Shown: one piece after another, positions 28,093 through 40,001 of the stretch
Position numbering within the stretch: the stretch's first letter is position 1
How the letters are laid out: each line of letters starts with the position of its first letter
From: Streptomyces sp. RKAG293
GTDB lineage: Bacteria > Actinomycetota > Actinomycetes > Streptomycetales > Streptomycetaceae
Reading direction: 5' to 3'
Assembly: GCF_023701745.1 (NCBI RefSeq)
Contig: NZ_JAJOZB010000001.1
Location: 6,175,501 to 6,239,500, forward strand
Length of the DNA stretch: 64,000 bases
Notes under the pieces: generated by a model
Told to the model about the DNA's origin: nothing
Seen by the model: only the letters and a program-made list of their open reading frames with translations
Database searches by the model: none
Position numbers and translations under genes: made by a program

Positions 28093-30372
28093 TCAGAAGG
28101 TGAGCTTCCAGCTGTTGATGTAGCCGCTGTCGGCGCTGTACACGTCCTGCACCTTGAGCCGCCACGTGCCGTTCGCGACCTCGCTGGAGGCGTTGACGGT
28201 GTAGGTGGCGATCACGTTCGCGGCGGAGTCCGACCCGCTGGAGTTCTTCAGCCGGTAGGCGGTGCCGTCGGGGGCGACCAGGTCGATGACCAGGTCACCG
28301 CGGTAGGTGTGGACGATGTTGACGCCCACCTGCAGGGTGCTCGGGGCGTTGCCGGTACGGCCGGTCACCGCGATGTTCGAGTAGACCGCCGCGCCGTGGT
28401 CCGGGATCGAGACGTCGGTGGTGTTCTCGAAGACGTTGCCGCCACCACCGGTGGGGGTGACCGTCCAGGTGAACGTGGCCGAGCCGGTGGCGTTGGTGGA
28501 GTCCTTCGCCGTGACGGTCGGGTTGTAGGTGGCCGCCGCGGTCGGCGTGCCGGAGATCAGGCCGGTGGAGGCGTTGATCGTCAGGCCGGTCGGCAGGCCG
28601 GTGGCCGAGTAGGTCAGCGCGCCGCCGTTGGTGCTGCTGGCCTGGATCTGCAGGCTGGCGGCGGTGTTCACGACGGTGCTCTGGTTGGCCGGCTTGGTGA
28701 CGGTGACGCCACTGGTCGGGACGCGGGCGCCGACGCCGATGGCGGCCCAGGTGTTGGCGACCGTGTTCCACGTCGCGCTGCCGGATCCGTACAGGTCAGC
28801 GGTGGCCTGCAGGCTCTGGGTGCGGGCGGCCGCGTAGTTGGTCGTCGAGGTGAAGCGCTCGCTCAGCGCCTTGTACCAGATCTTCGAGGCGATGTCCCGG
28901 CCGAGACCGGGGACCGGCAGGTTGTCGGCGGTCGGGCTGTTGTACGTGACGCCGTTGATCACCTTCGTGCCGCTGCCCTCGGACAGCAGGTAGAAGAAGT
29001 GGTTCGCCGGGCCGGACGAGTAGTGCACGTCCAGGTTGCCGACGCCGGAGTACCAGTTGTCGGGCGACGTCCCGTCGCGCGAGGGCTTGTCCTGGTAGCG
29101 CAGCGGGGTGCCGTCGCCGTTGATGTTGATCTTCTCGCCGATGAGGTAGTCACCGACGTCGCTGCTGTTGTTGGCGTAGAACTCGACCGAGGTGCCGAAG
29201 ATGTCGGACGTCGCCTCGTTCAGGCCGCCGGACTCACCGCTGTAGTTCAGACCCGCGGTGGCGGCGGTGACGCCGTGGCTCATCTCGTGGCCCGCGACGT
29301 CGAGTGCGGTCAGCGGGTCGGCGTTGTTGCTGCCGTCGCCGTACGTCATGCAGAAGCAGCCGTCGTCCCAGAAGGCGTTGACGTAGGAGTTGCCGTAGTG
29401 AGTGCGGGAGTACGCGCCGACACCGTCGTTGCGGATGCCGTTGCGGCCCATCACGTTCTTGTAGAAGTCCCAGGTCTCCTGGGCGCCGTAGGCCGCGTCG
29501 ACGCCCGCGGTCTCGGCGTTGGACGTGGTGCCGTTGCCCCACGTGTCCGTGGTCTTCGAGAAGAGCGTGCCGGTGCCCGAGGTGCCGTGGTTGAGGTTGT
29601 ACGTCTTGTGTCCGCCACGGGCGCCGTCGGTCATCGTGTAGTTCGAGCCGGACAGCGTGGTGCCGATGGTGACCTGGCCGCTGTACTCGCTGTTGCCGAC
29701 GCCGGTCTCGATGCCCTGGAACTCGAAGAGCCGGGAACCGGTCTTGGCGTCGGTGATGACGTGCAGCTGGTTCGGGGTGCCGTCGTCCTGCAGTCCGCCG
29801 ACGACGGACTCCCAGGCCAGGGTCGGCACACCGGTGGCCGCCCAGACGACCTTGCGCGGGGAGCCGGCCAGTGCCGGGCTCTTTGCGCCGTCCGCCTTGG
29901 CCCGGCTGATCGCGAAGGACTTCGCGGAGTCGGCGCTCGCGGTGGCCGTGGTGCTCGCCACCGTGATCTCGGCGTTGGTCGCCCGGTTGACGCTCGTGGT
30001 GGCGCCGGCCGGCGTGCTCGCGATGACCAGGTCGCCGCCCAGGACGGGCAGGCCGTCGTAGGTGCGCTGGTACCGGGTGTGCACGGTGCCGTCGGCGTCG
30101 CGCAGAACGCTGCTCGGTATGAGCCGTTCCTTGGCGCCGAGCCGCAGTTCGCCCGCGGTGCGGGCGACGTTGGCGTTGGCGTCGGCCAGCAGCGTCGCGC
30201 GCTGGGTGGCCGAGAGGGCGGCCGGCAGGCCGCCGGCACGGGGCTGGACGTGGGAAGCGCTCTGTGCGTCGGTGCCGGCTGCGGCGGTGCCCGAGGGCAG
30301 CGCTACGGCTAGCAGTGCGGCGGTGGCGGCGAGTGCGCCTGCCGCGACTGCCTTGCGGGGGGATCGTCTCAC
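28093..30372 (-). CDS. Secreted M4 (thermolysin-family) metalloprotease with P-domain
   Basis: A 759-residue secreted zinc protease. A signal peptide (KAVAAGALAATAALLAVALP) is followed by an FTP/PepSY-type propeptide (about residues 50-200), then the M4 catalytic domain with zinc motif DVAGHEMSHGVT and downstream GLNEATSDIFG carrying the third ligand Glu. An Ig-like/PKD-like domain (TKPANQSTVVNTAASLQIQ; GLPTGLTINASTGLISGTP) and a C-terminal proprotein-convertase P-domain (SIPDHGAAVYSNIAV; GDLVIDLVAPDG) complete it. The GTG at 30372 has AAGGAG seven bases upstream and gives a proper signal peptide; the frame is open to 30567, but that region reads as untranslated. A role in extracellular protein feeding or morphogenesis is likely. 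Confidence 0.94.
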   Translation of the reverse strand: MRRSPRKAVAAGALAATAALLAVALPSGTAAAGTDAQSASHVQPRAGGLPAALSATQRATLLADANANVARTAGELRLGAKERLIPSSVLRDADGTVHTRYQRTYDGLPVLGGDLVIASTPAGATTSVNRATNAEITVASTTATASADSAKSFAISRAKADGAKSPALAGSPRKVVWAATGVPTLAWESVVGGLQDDGTPNQLHVITDAKTGSRLFEFQGIETGVGNSEYSGQVTIGTTLSGSNYTMTDGARGGHKTYNLNHGTSGTGTLFSKTTDTWGNGTTSNAETAGVDAAYGAQETWDFYKNVMGRNGIRNDGVGAYSRTHYGNSYVNAFWDDGCFCMTYGDGSNNADPLTALDVAGHEMSHGVTAATAGLNYSGESGGLNEATSDIFGTSVEFYANNSSDVGDYLIGEKININGDGTPLRYQDKPSRDGTSPDNWYSGVGNLDVHYSSGPANHFFYLLSEGSGTKVINGVTYNSPTADNLPVPGLGRDIASKIWYKALSERFTSTTNYAAARTQSLQATADLYGSGSATWNTVANTWAAIGVGARVPTSGVTVTKPANQSTVVNTAASLQIQASSTNGGALTYSATGLPTGLTINASTGLISGTPTAAATYNPTVTAKDSTNATGSATFTWTVTPTGGGGNVFENTTDVSIPDHGAAVYSNIAVTGRTGNAPSTLQVGVNIVHTYRGDLVIDLVAPDGTAYRLKNSSGSDSAANVIATYTVNASSEVANGTWRLKVQDVYSADSGYINSWKLTF

Positions 30373-30700
30373 TACGGAACTCCTTCTGCGGCGGCCGCGG
30401 GGTCGGGCCGTGAACAGACGGGCAGGTGGGGTTGTGTGCTGCCCGGGTAGAGCGACGTGCTGGTGGGACGTGCGTGACCGCTGCTGCTGCACAGACCCGT
30501 GGTGCTGTTGGGGGAGTGCTGTACGGCGGCTGCGGGAAGAGTGCCACTGTTTACCGGTACATGTCATTGGGATGGCGAAAACTTGGCCGATTTCCGTCCG
30601 TTGACCGATGAGCGGCGCCCGTTATACGGACGCCGCCGCCCCGATTCGGGAGCCGGTCCGGCCGCGGCCAGGTCAGCGGGCCCGTACCGGGTCGCCCCGG
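30373..30700. other. Intergenic region upstream of the protease gene
   Basis: These 328 bases hold no convincing gene. They should contain the protease promoter; a lower-GC patch near 30540-30600 (around GTTTACCGGTACATG) is the likeliest place. No terminator for the downstream ABC genes was clearly seen. Confidence 0.4.
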
Positions 30701-32581
30701 TCAGACCAGGCTGTCCCGCCAGGCCGCGTGCAGATCCGCGAACCGGCCATGGTCGGCGATCAGTTCCGAAGGGGCCCCGTCCTCGACGATCCGGCCACCC
30801 TCCATGACCAGCACCCGGTCGGCGATCTCCACCGTCGAGAGCCGGTGCGCGATGATCACCGCGGTCCGGCCGCGCAGCACCGTGTCCATCGCGTGCTGCA
30901 CCGCCCGTTCACCCGGAACGTCCAGCGAGGACGTCGCCTCGTCCAGGATGAGGACGGCGGGATCGGCGAGCAGCGCCCGCGCGAACGCCACCAACTGCCG
31001 CTGGCCGGCCGAGATCCGGCCGCCGCGCTTGCGGACGTCCGTGTCGTAGCCGTCCGGCAGCGCGGAGATGAAGTCGTGTGCTCCGATCGCTTTCGCGGCC
31101 CGCTCGACCTCCTCGCGTCCGGCATCGGGTCTGCCGATCGCGATGTTCTCAGCGACCGTCCCGGAGAACAAGAAGGCCTCCTGGGTCACCATCACGACTC
31201 CGCGTCGCAGCTCCGGCAGCGCGAGTTCCCGCAACGGGACGCCGTCCAGCGTGATCCGGCCGTCCGTCGGGTCGTAGAAGCGGGCCAGCAGCTTGGCGAG
31301 GGTGGACTTGCCGGCGCCGGTCGCCCCGACCACCGCCACCGTCTGCCCGGCCGGAATCCGCAGATCGAAGACCGGGAGGATCTCGCCGCCGGTGCGGTAG
31401 GCGAAGCGGACGCCGTCGAAGAGCACCTCGCGGCCCGGCAGTTCGCCGCCGCGGACGGGCAGCTCCCGGGGCTCCTCGGGCTCGGGCACCGAGGGGCGCT
31501 GCGCCAGCAGGCCGGCGATCTTCTCCAGCGACGCGGCGGCCGACTGGTACGAGTTGAGGAACATCCCGAGCCGGTCGATGGGGTCGTACAGCCGCCGCAG
31601 ATACAGCACGAACGCCGCCAGCACGCCCAGCGCCAGCCCGCCGCCGGCCACCCGGTACGCGCCCCACACCACGATTCCGGCGATCGCCGCGTTGGCCATC
31701 AGCCGGGATCCGACGACGTAGCGCGCCATCTCCAGGATCGCGTCCCCGTTGATCCGCTCATGGGTGCCGTTGAGCTCGGCGAAGTCCGCCTCGTTCGGCT
31801 TCTCGCGGCGGAACGCCTGGACCGGCCGGATGCCGTTCATCGTCTCGGTGAACTTCACGATGACCGCGGCGATGGCCGTGGACCGCTTGCGGTAGACGAC
31901 CATCGAGCGCTTCTGGAAGGACCGGATCATCAGATACAGCGGGCCGCAGGAGAACAGCGCCGCCAGTCCCAGCTTCCAGTCCAGCCAGAGCAGGATCACC
32001 GAGATGTAGACCGACGACAGGATGACGCCCAGCAGCTCCTCCATGCCCTCGGTCAGCAGCTCGCGCAGCGATTCGACGTCCGAGGTGGCGCGCGCGATCA
32101 GCCGGCCCGAGGTGTAGCGCTCGTGGAAGTCCAGGCTGAGCGCCTGCGCGTGCCGGAAGATCCGGCCGCGCAGATCGATCAGCACGTCCTGGCTCACCCG
32201 GGCCGCGACCCGGATGAACGCCCGTTGCAGCAGACCCGAGGCCAGCGCGCAGCCCAGGTAGACGCAGGCGACCAGGATCAGCGGGCCGTGCCGGCCGTCG
32301 CGCAGCGCCGGGATCGCCCGGTCGATGGCGTACGCCACCAGCAGCGGCCCGGCCTGCACGGCGGCCTGCTGCACCAGCAGCAGCACCGTCGCCACCCAGA
32401 CCCGGCGGGTGTGCGGCGTCAGCAGCGACTTCAGCAGGGCGAGCTGCGCGCCCTTGGGGGAGGGGAGCACGTCCTTGGTGAACGGGTCGTCCGGGGCCGG
32501 CGGGCGGATCGGGTCGTCCACGGCGCCGGCCGGCTCCTCCCCGGAACCGGCCTGCCCGGTCTGTTCGGCCACGGAGGTCAT
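30701..32581 (-). CDS. ABC exporter half-transporter, canonical ATPase subunit
   Basis: A 626-residue type IV ABC half-exporter: an N-terminal six-helix membrane domain (about residues 60-340), then an ATPase with Walker A GATGAGKST, Q-loop VVMVTQEAF, signature RISAGQRQL, Walker B LILDEATSSLD (catalytic Glu present) and H-loop IIAHRLSTV. It overlaps the upstream partner gene by ATGA. The signature is altered (SAGQ for SGGQ). In heterodimeric exporters (BmrCD, TM287/288 type) an altered signature on one subunit pairs with a defective Walker B on the other, exactly as seen here. The substrate is unknown; multidrug or lipid-like compounds are typical. Confidence 0.93.
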   Translation of the reverse strand: MTSVAEQTGQAGSGEEPAGAVDDPIRPPAPDDPFTKDVLPSPKGAQLALLKSLLTPHTRRVWVATVLLLVQQAAVQAGPLLVAYAIDRAIPALRDGRHGPLILVACVYLGCALASGLLQRAFIRVAARVSQDVLIDLRGRIFRHAQALSLDFHERYTSGRLIARATSDVESLRELLTEGMEELLGVILSSVYISVILLWLDWKLGLAALFSCGPLYLMIRSFQKRSMVVYRKRSTAIAAVIVKFTETMNGIRPVQAFRREKPNEADFAELNGTHERINGDAILEMARYVVGSRLMANAAIAGIVVWGAYRVAGGGLALGVLAAFVLYLRRLYDPIDRLGMFLNSYQSAAASLEKIAGLLAQRPSVPEPEEPRELPVRGGELPGREVLFDGVRFAYRTGGEILPVFDLRIPAGQTVAVVGATGAGKSTLAKLLARFYDPTDGRITLDGVPLRELALPELRRGVVMVTQEAFLFSGTVAENIAIGRPDAGREEVERAAKAIGAHDFISALPDGYDTDVRKRGGRISAGQRQLVAFARALLADPAVLILDEATSSLDVPGERAVQHAMDTVLRGRTAVIIAHRLSTVEIADRVLVMEGGRIVEDGAPSELIADHGRFADLHAAWRDSLV

Positions 32582-34395
32582 CGGGCCACGCTCCTCTCGC
32601 TGTCGCCGGACATCAGATGGCGGTACTCCGCGCTCTCGGTCAGCAGTTCGTGATGGGTGCCGACGGCGGTGATGCGGCCCTCGGACATCAGGGCGACGCG
32701 GTCGGCCAGCATCACCGTGGACGGCCGGTGCGCCACGACGAGCGCGGTGGTCTCCGCCAGGACCTCCCGCAGCGCGGCCTCGACGAGCGCCTCGGTGTGC
32801 ACGTCCAGCGCGGACAGCGGGTCGTCCAGCACCAGGAAGGCCGGACTGCCGACGACGGCGCGGGCCAGCGCGAGCCGCTGCCGCTGCCCGCCGGACAGGC
32901 TCAGACCCTGCTCGCCGACCTGGGTGTCCAGGCCGTGCGGCAGCCGGGCGACGAAGTCGCACTGGGCGGTCTCCAGCGCCCGCAGCACGGCCGCCTCGTC
33001 GGCGCCGCCCGGTCCCGCGCCCATCGCCACGTTCTCCCGGACCGTCGCGGAGAACAGCGTCGGCTCCTCGAACGCGACCGCGACCAGCTCGCGCAGCCGC
33101 TCCCGCGACAGCGCCGAGATGTCCGCGCCGTCGAGCGTGATCCGGCCGCCGGTGGCGTCGTGCAGCCGGGGGATCAGCGCGGTGAGCGTGGTCTTGCCGC
33201 AGCCGGTGGCGCCGACCAGCGCCATCGTCTCGCCGGGGCGGATGTGCAGATCGATGCCGTGCAGCAGGTCGGGGGTGTTCTCCGGCGCGTCCGGGTAGCG
33301 GAAGCGCACGTCCTCGAACCGCACCCCGTCCAGGGCCCCGGCCGGCTGGGCGCCGAGGCCGGACGCGTCGGCCTCCACGGCGTCGATCGCCTCGAAGAAC
33401 CGGTCGGCCGCCGTCGCCGACTCGTTGCTGATCGCCAGCAGGAAGCCCAGCGACTCCACCGGCCAGCGCAGTGCGAGCGCGGTGGTCAGGAACGCGACGA
33501 GGGTGCCGGCCGACAGCTCGCCGTCGGACACCTGCATGATCCCGAGGATCAGCGCCGCGCCGATGGCGACCTCGGGCAGCGTCATGATCAGCGCCCAGAT
33601 GTCCGCCAGCAGCCTCGCCTTGTGCAGTTCGGTACCGCGCAGCCCGTGCGCCTTCGCGCGGAACGCCTCGGTCTGGCTGCGGTGCCGGCCGAAGGCCTTG
33701 ATGATCCGCACGCCGAGCACCGACTCCTCGACCACCGTGGCCAGATCGCCGGCCTGGTCCTGCGCGGAGCGGGCGGCCAGCGAGTACCGGGCCTCGAACA
33801 CCGAGCAGAGGATCACCAGCGGGACGATCGGCAGCAGCAGCACCAGCCCGAGCGTCCAGGCCTGCGAGAACAGGATCGCGAAGCCCAGCACGATCGCGGC
33901 GCCGTTCACCACCAGGAAGACCAGCGGGAACGCCAGGAACATCCGCAGGATCTGCAGGTCCATCGTGGCGCGCGACAGCAGCTGCCCGGAGGCCCAGCGG
34001 TCGTGGAAGGCGACGGGCAGCCGCTGCAGATGCCCGTACAGGGCGGAGCGCATCGACGCCTCGACGCTCGCCAGCGGCCGCGCCACCAGCCAGCGCCGCA
34101 GCCCGAACAGCCCGGCCTCCAGCAGGCCGAGGACCAGCAGCACACCGCCGCCGAGCCACACCCCCGACGGGTCGTGGTCCGCGACCGGGCCGTCCACCAT
34201 CCACTTCAGGACGAGCGGGATCAGCAGCGCCATGCTCGACGCGAGGACGGCCGCCACCGCGGAGCCGGCCAACCGGCCGCGGATGGGGCGTACATACGGC
34301 CACAGCCGCAGCAGGGAGCGGACGGCGGATCGGGGTCTGGGGGTCGCGGGGTCAGAAGTCGCTTCAGGCATCGATTCGACGATACGGGCGACCAC
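32578..34395 (-). CDS. ABC exporter half-transporter, degenerate ATPase subunit
   Basis: A 605-residue ABC half-exporter and partner of the downstream gene. The six-helix membrane domain is about residues 30-320. The ATPase has Walker A GATGCGKTT, a consensus signature LSLSGGQRQR and H-loop VVAHRPSTV, but Walker B reads FLVLDDPLSALD: Asp replaces the catalytic Glu. This makes one of the two nucleotide sites weak, as in heterodimeric exporters. The GTG at 34395 opens the frame; ATG 34371 (MPEATSD) is an alternative. Neither has a strong ribosome site. An MFS exporter gene lies upstream on the same strand. Confidence 0.93.
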   Translation of the reverse strand: MVARIVESMPEATSDPATPRPRSAVRSLLRLWPYVRPIRGRLAGSAVAAVLASSMALLIPLVLKWMVDGPVADHDPSGVWLGGGVLLVLGLLEAGLFGLRRWLVARPLASVEASMRSALYGHLQRLPVAFHDRWASGQLLSRATMDLQILRMFLAFPLVFLVVNGAAIVLGFAILFSQAWTLGLVLLLPIVPLVILCSVFEARYSLAARSAQDQAGDLATVVEESVLGVRIIKAFGRHRSQTEAFRAKAHGLRGTELHKARLLADIWALIMTLPEVAIGAALILGIMQVSDGELSAGTLVAFLTTALALRWPVESLGFLLAISNESATAADRFFEAIDAVEADASGLGAQPAGALDGVRFEDVRFRYPDAPENTPDLLHGIDLHIRPGETMALVGATGCGKTTLTALIPRLHDATGGRITLDGADISALSRERLRELVAVAFEEPTLFSATVRENVAMGAGPGGADEAAVLRALETAQCDFVARLPHGLDTQVGEQGLSLSGGQRQRLALARAVVGSPAFLVLDDPLSALDVHTEALVEAALREVLAETTALVVAHRPSTVMLADRVALMSEGRITAVGTHHELLTESAEYRHLMSGDSERSVAR

Positions 34396-34404
34396 CGACA
34401 GCGC

Positions 34405-35718
34405 TCATCCGGTTTTTCCGGCCGGTTGTGCCACCCGGCGCAGATTGCGGATCGCCGGCACCGACAACAGCGACACACAGACCACCAGGGACACCACGCT
34501 GCCCGCCAGCAGCACATGCCGGGCGCCGAAGGCGGACGACGCCGGCCCGGACAGGGCCTGGCCCACCGGCAGCATCGCGACCGATCCGGCGACCTCGTAG
34601 GCGTGGATGCGGTTCAGGATCTCGCCGGGCACCTGGGTCTGCACGCTGGTCGCCCAGTTCACGCCCCAGTACGCCCACGCGGCGCCGGCGACGAAGATGC
34701 AGCCGCAGATGGCCGGGACCGGCAGGTGCAGACCGACGGACGCCGGGTACAGCGCGCTGCCGAACAGCGCGGTGGCCCCCGCCCGCAGCGGGAAGTGCGA
34801 CCGGAACCGCATCGCGAGCAGCGCCCCGAGCGCGGTGCCCGCGCCCAGGCAGGAGTTGACCAGGCCGTACGCCTTCGGGCCGTGCGCCGGCAGGATCTCG
34901 CCGGCCGTGAGCGGGGTCACCGGGCCCATCACCGTCACCATGAAGACCATCCAGATCACGATGACCGTCCACATCCAGGTGCGGCCCCGGAACTCCCGCC
35001 ACCCCTCGACGAGATCGGCCCGGAAGGTACTGGTCTTCGGCCCGGTGGTCTCATGGGCGACCGGCGGCAGCCGGAGCAGGAACACACAGACCGCGCTCAC
35101 CCCGAAGGTGACCGCGTCCACCGCGATCACGCCGCCCGCCGACGCGAACGCCACCAGCAGCCCGGCGACCGCGGGACCGGCCAGCGCCATCATCGACTCG
35201 GCGGTCCGCACCACCCCGTTGGCACCCTGCACATCCGTCGCGACCCGGGGCACCGTACTGGCCACGCCGGGCTGGAACATCGCCGCGGCGACACCGTTGA
35301 CGGCGGTGATCGCGCACACCTGCCACAGCACCACGTGGTCGGCGAAGAACAGGCCGGCCAGCAGCGCCATCATGCCGAGCCGTACGAGGTCCGCGCCGAT
35401 CATCAGCAGCCGGGCGTTGAACCGGTCCGCGATCACGCCGCCGAATATCACCAGCCCGGCGAAGCACCCCATGTACGACGCCATCACCAGCCCGATGGCG
35501 CCGGCCCCGTACCCGTACTGCAGCAGCCCGGCGGCCATCGCCACCGGCAGCATGGAGTCGCCGAGCATGGCGATCGAGCGCGCGGTGAAGTACAGCCGGA
35601 AGTTGGCCGACCACAGCCCCGGGCCCTTTGCGGGTGCTCTTACGGACCCCGCCACCGGCCCGGTCGGTGGATCGATGAGGAGGGGGTTCTCGCAGGGCTG
35701 TGGCGCGGAAGAGGTCAC
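34405..35718 (-). CDS. MFS exporter (12-TM)
   Basis: A 437-residue major facilitator protein. It begins ANFRLYFTARSIAMLGDSML, the signature start of the MFS_3/EntS-like group that exports siderophores and macrolides, with motif A-like FGGVIADRFNARLLM after TM2. About 12 helices are predicted. The GTG start lacks a clear Shine-Dalgarno. It is codirectional with the ABC pair, ending about 10 bp before the first ABC gene, so all three may be cotranscribed as an efflux unit. The substrate is unknown. Confidence 0.9.
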   Translation of the reverse strand: MTSSAPQPCENPLLIDPPTGPVAGSVRAPAKGPGLWSANFRLYFTARSIAMLGDSMLPVAMAAGLLQYGYGAGAIGLVMASYMGCFAGLVIFGGVIADRFNARLLMIGADLVRLGMMALLAGLFFADHVVLWQVCAITAVNGVAAAMFQPGVASTVPRVATDVQGANGVVRTAESMMALAGPAVAGLLVAFASAGGVIAVDAVTFGVSAVCVFLLRLPPVAHETTGPKTSTFRADLVEGWREFRGRTWMWTVIVIWMVFMVTVMGPVTPLTAGEILPAHGPKAYGLVNSCLGAGTALGALLAMRFRSHFPLRAGATALFGSALYPASVGLHLPVPAICGCIFVAGAAWAYWGVNWATSVQTQVPGEILNRIHAYEVAGSVAMLPVGQALSGPASSAFGARHVLLAGSVVSLVVCVSLLSVPAIRNLRRVAQPAGKTG

Positions 35719-35762
35719 AGGGACCGAGTGTGGACTGGACCAATTCGCCGTGTCCAGGGATT

Positions 35763-38114
<2,352 letters not shown>

Positions 38115-38381
38115 GTGCTCGCCTCCCGCGGCTCGACAGGATCCGGCCATGCGCGTCCGCGGCCACGGTACGGCGGAACCCCACGCGTCCCACTAAAGCC
38201 CTGGCCGGGCGCGGCCCTTCCCGGCGTCCCGTGCCGGGTCGGTGCCGTCTCCTCCTACCATTCCTTCCCCTCCGGACGCGTGCCGTCACCCGTGTGATCG
38301 GTGTCGTCCCTGTTGCCGCCCGTTCCCGTACACGTGGGCGGTGACACGTTTCCCCAGGGGCGCCGCTCTCGTTGACCCTGC

Positions 38382-39650
38382 GTGACGAATGTGGTGAGGC
38401 GCGCCCTGAGCGCCGGGGCGGGACTGGTAGGAGCGGTAGTACTCGGCGGGCTCCTCGCCGGGTGCGCGGCGGGAGGCGGCGGTGACGTCGGCAGCAGTGG
38501 TGACGACGCCCGTCCCAGGGAAGTCGTCCCGAAGGTGTCGGAGGCGGTCATCAGCATCACGCCGGACGACGCGGCGCACGATGTGCTGCCCGAAGGGCAG
38601 CTGCGGGTCGGAGTGGAGAAGGGCGAGTTGACGCAGGTCAAGGTGGCCGACGCCGAGGGCGTACCGGTCGCCGGCACCCTCGCGGCGGACCACAGCGGCT
38701 GGCTGCCCACGGGCAAACTGGCGCTCTCCACGCAGTACACGGTGGACGCCTACGCGGTGGACGGCCAGGGCCGCCGGGCCGCCAAGCACGTGGTGTTCAC
38801 GACGCTGGTGCCCAAGCACAAGTTCATCGGCTTCTACACACCCGAGGCCGGGTCCACCGTCGGCACCGGCATGATCATCACCGTCAACTTCAACCGGCCG
38901 GTCACCGACCGTGCGGCGGTGGAGCGGGCGATCACCGTCCACGCGAAGCCCGCGGTGGAGGTGGTCCCGCACTGGTTCGGCAGCCGGCGCCTCGACCTGC
39001 GGCCCAAGAAGCACTGGCGGGCCGGCACCGAGGTGACGATGTCGCTGCGGCTGAAGGACGTCGAGGGTGCCGACGGCATGTACGGCACGCAGTCCAAGAA
39101 CGTCCGGTTCACCATCGGCCGCGACCAGACCAGCACGGTCGACGCGGACGCGCACACCATGACCGTGCGGCGCGAGGGGCGGCTGTTCAAGACGCTCCCG
39201 ATCTCGGCCGGCAGCCCGGAGCACCCCACGTACCAGGGCACGATGGTGATCGCAGAGAAGTTCGCCCTCACCCGGATGAACGGCCAGACGGTCGGTTTCG
39301 GCGGGGAGTACGACATTCCGGATGTTCCGCACGCCATGCGCCTCACCCGCTCCGGAACGTTCCTGCACGGCAACTACTGGGCCGCGCCCGGGACCTTCGG
39401 CATCACCAACACCAGCCATGGCTGTGTCGGGCTCGCCGATGTGAAGGGCGGCCGCTCGACGACGCCGGCGGGCTGGCTCTTCGAGCACTCGCTCGTCGGT
39501 GACACCGTCGAGGTGATCAACTCCCATGACCGCACGGTCGCGGCGGACAACGGCATGGGCGGCTGGAACCTCAGCTGGCAGGAGTGGCGCGCGGGTTCCG
39601 CCGCGTCCCTGGACTCCGCCGCGTCCCCGGAATCCGGCTCCAACCCCTGA
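38382..39650 (+). CDS. L,D-transpeptidase lipoprotein (copy 1)
   Basis: A 422-residue lipoprotein. A signal sequence ends in the lipobox LLAGCAA (about residues 24-30), so it is anchored outside the membrane. Two bacterial Ig-like domains (about 50-240; NFNRPVTDRAAVERAI) lead to the YkuD catalytic domain with HGNYWAAPGTFG and the active-site SHGCVGL. It should form 3-3 peptidoglycan cross-links or attach proteins. The GTG at 38382 gives the full signal peptide; GTGs at 38391 and 38394 are alternatives. It is a tandem paralogue of the next gene, with close similarity along the whole length, indicating a local duplication. Confidence 0.92.
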   Translation: MTNVVRRALSAGAGLVGAVVLGGLLAGCAAGGGGDVGSSGDDARPREVVPKVSEAVISITPDDAAHDVLPEGQLRVGVEKGELTQVKVADAEGVPVAGTLAADHSGWLPTGKLALSTQYTVDAYAVDGQGRRAAKHVVFTTLVPKHKFIGFYTPEAGSTVGTGMIITVNFNRPVTDRAAVERAITVHAKPAVEVVPHWFGSRRLDLRPKKHWRAGTEVTMSLRLKDVEGADGMYGTQSKNVRFTIGRDQTSTVDADAHTMTVRREGRLFKTLPISAGSPEHPTYQGTMVIAEKFALTRMNGQTVGFGGEYDIPDVPHAMRLTRSGTFLHGNYWAAPGTFGITNTSHGCVGLADVKGGRSTTPAGWLFEHSLVGDTVEVINSHDRTVAADNGMGGWNLSWQEWRAGSAASLDSAASPESGSNP

Positions 39651-40001
39651 CGCGGCGCTCTCCGCGGTCCCTTCCGGGCCCCGTCCGCCACTGGTCCGGA
39701 ACCGGTGGGGGACCGGGCCCGGAGTCCGTTCCGGAAGCGATTCCGGAGCCGGGTCCGGCCTCGTGGCGGGCTCACAGCCGACTGGGACGGAATGGTGACA
39801 TTCCCGTGTCACCGGGCCCACCTTGCGTGTGATTATCTGTCGTTTGCGTGAGCGGTATTACGCGCAGAAGCCCCAGCGGCTCTGCAGCGGCCACGCACAG
39901 GGGGGTCAGGGTCGGATCGGCCGGGCAGAATCGCTACCAGGGGTGCCGTAGCTGGGCATTCCGGACGCGTGGGCGGGCGGCCGTGTGAGGGGAGCAGAAA
40001 G
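39651..40001. other. Intergenic region between the two L,D-transpeptidase genes
   Basis: No gene is seen in these 351 bases. It holds GC-rich repeats of TCCGGA/CCGGAG type near 39690-39760, the inverted repeat GGTGACA-TTCCCG-TGTCACC at 39794-39813, and a lower-GC stretch at 39820-39860 that should contain the promoter of copy 2. The inverted repeat is a candidate regulator site; its owner is unknown. Confidence 0.5.

Noticed and set aside
30701..34303. One 1,200-residue protein covering both ABC genes
   Set aside because: Only the part from ATG 32581 matches a half-exporter. The upstream part is out of frame with the real partner gene, which ends at 32578 with an ATGA overlap.
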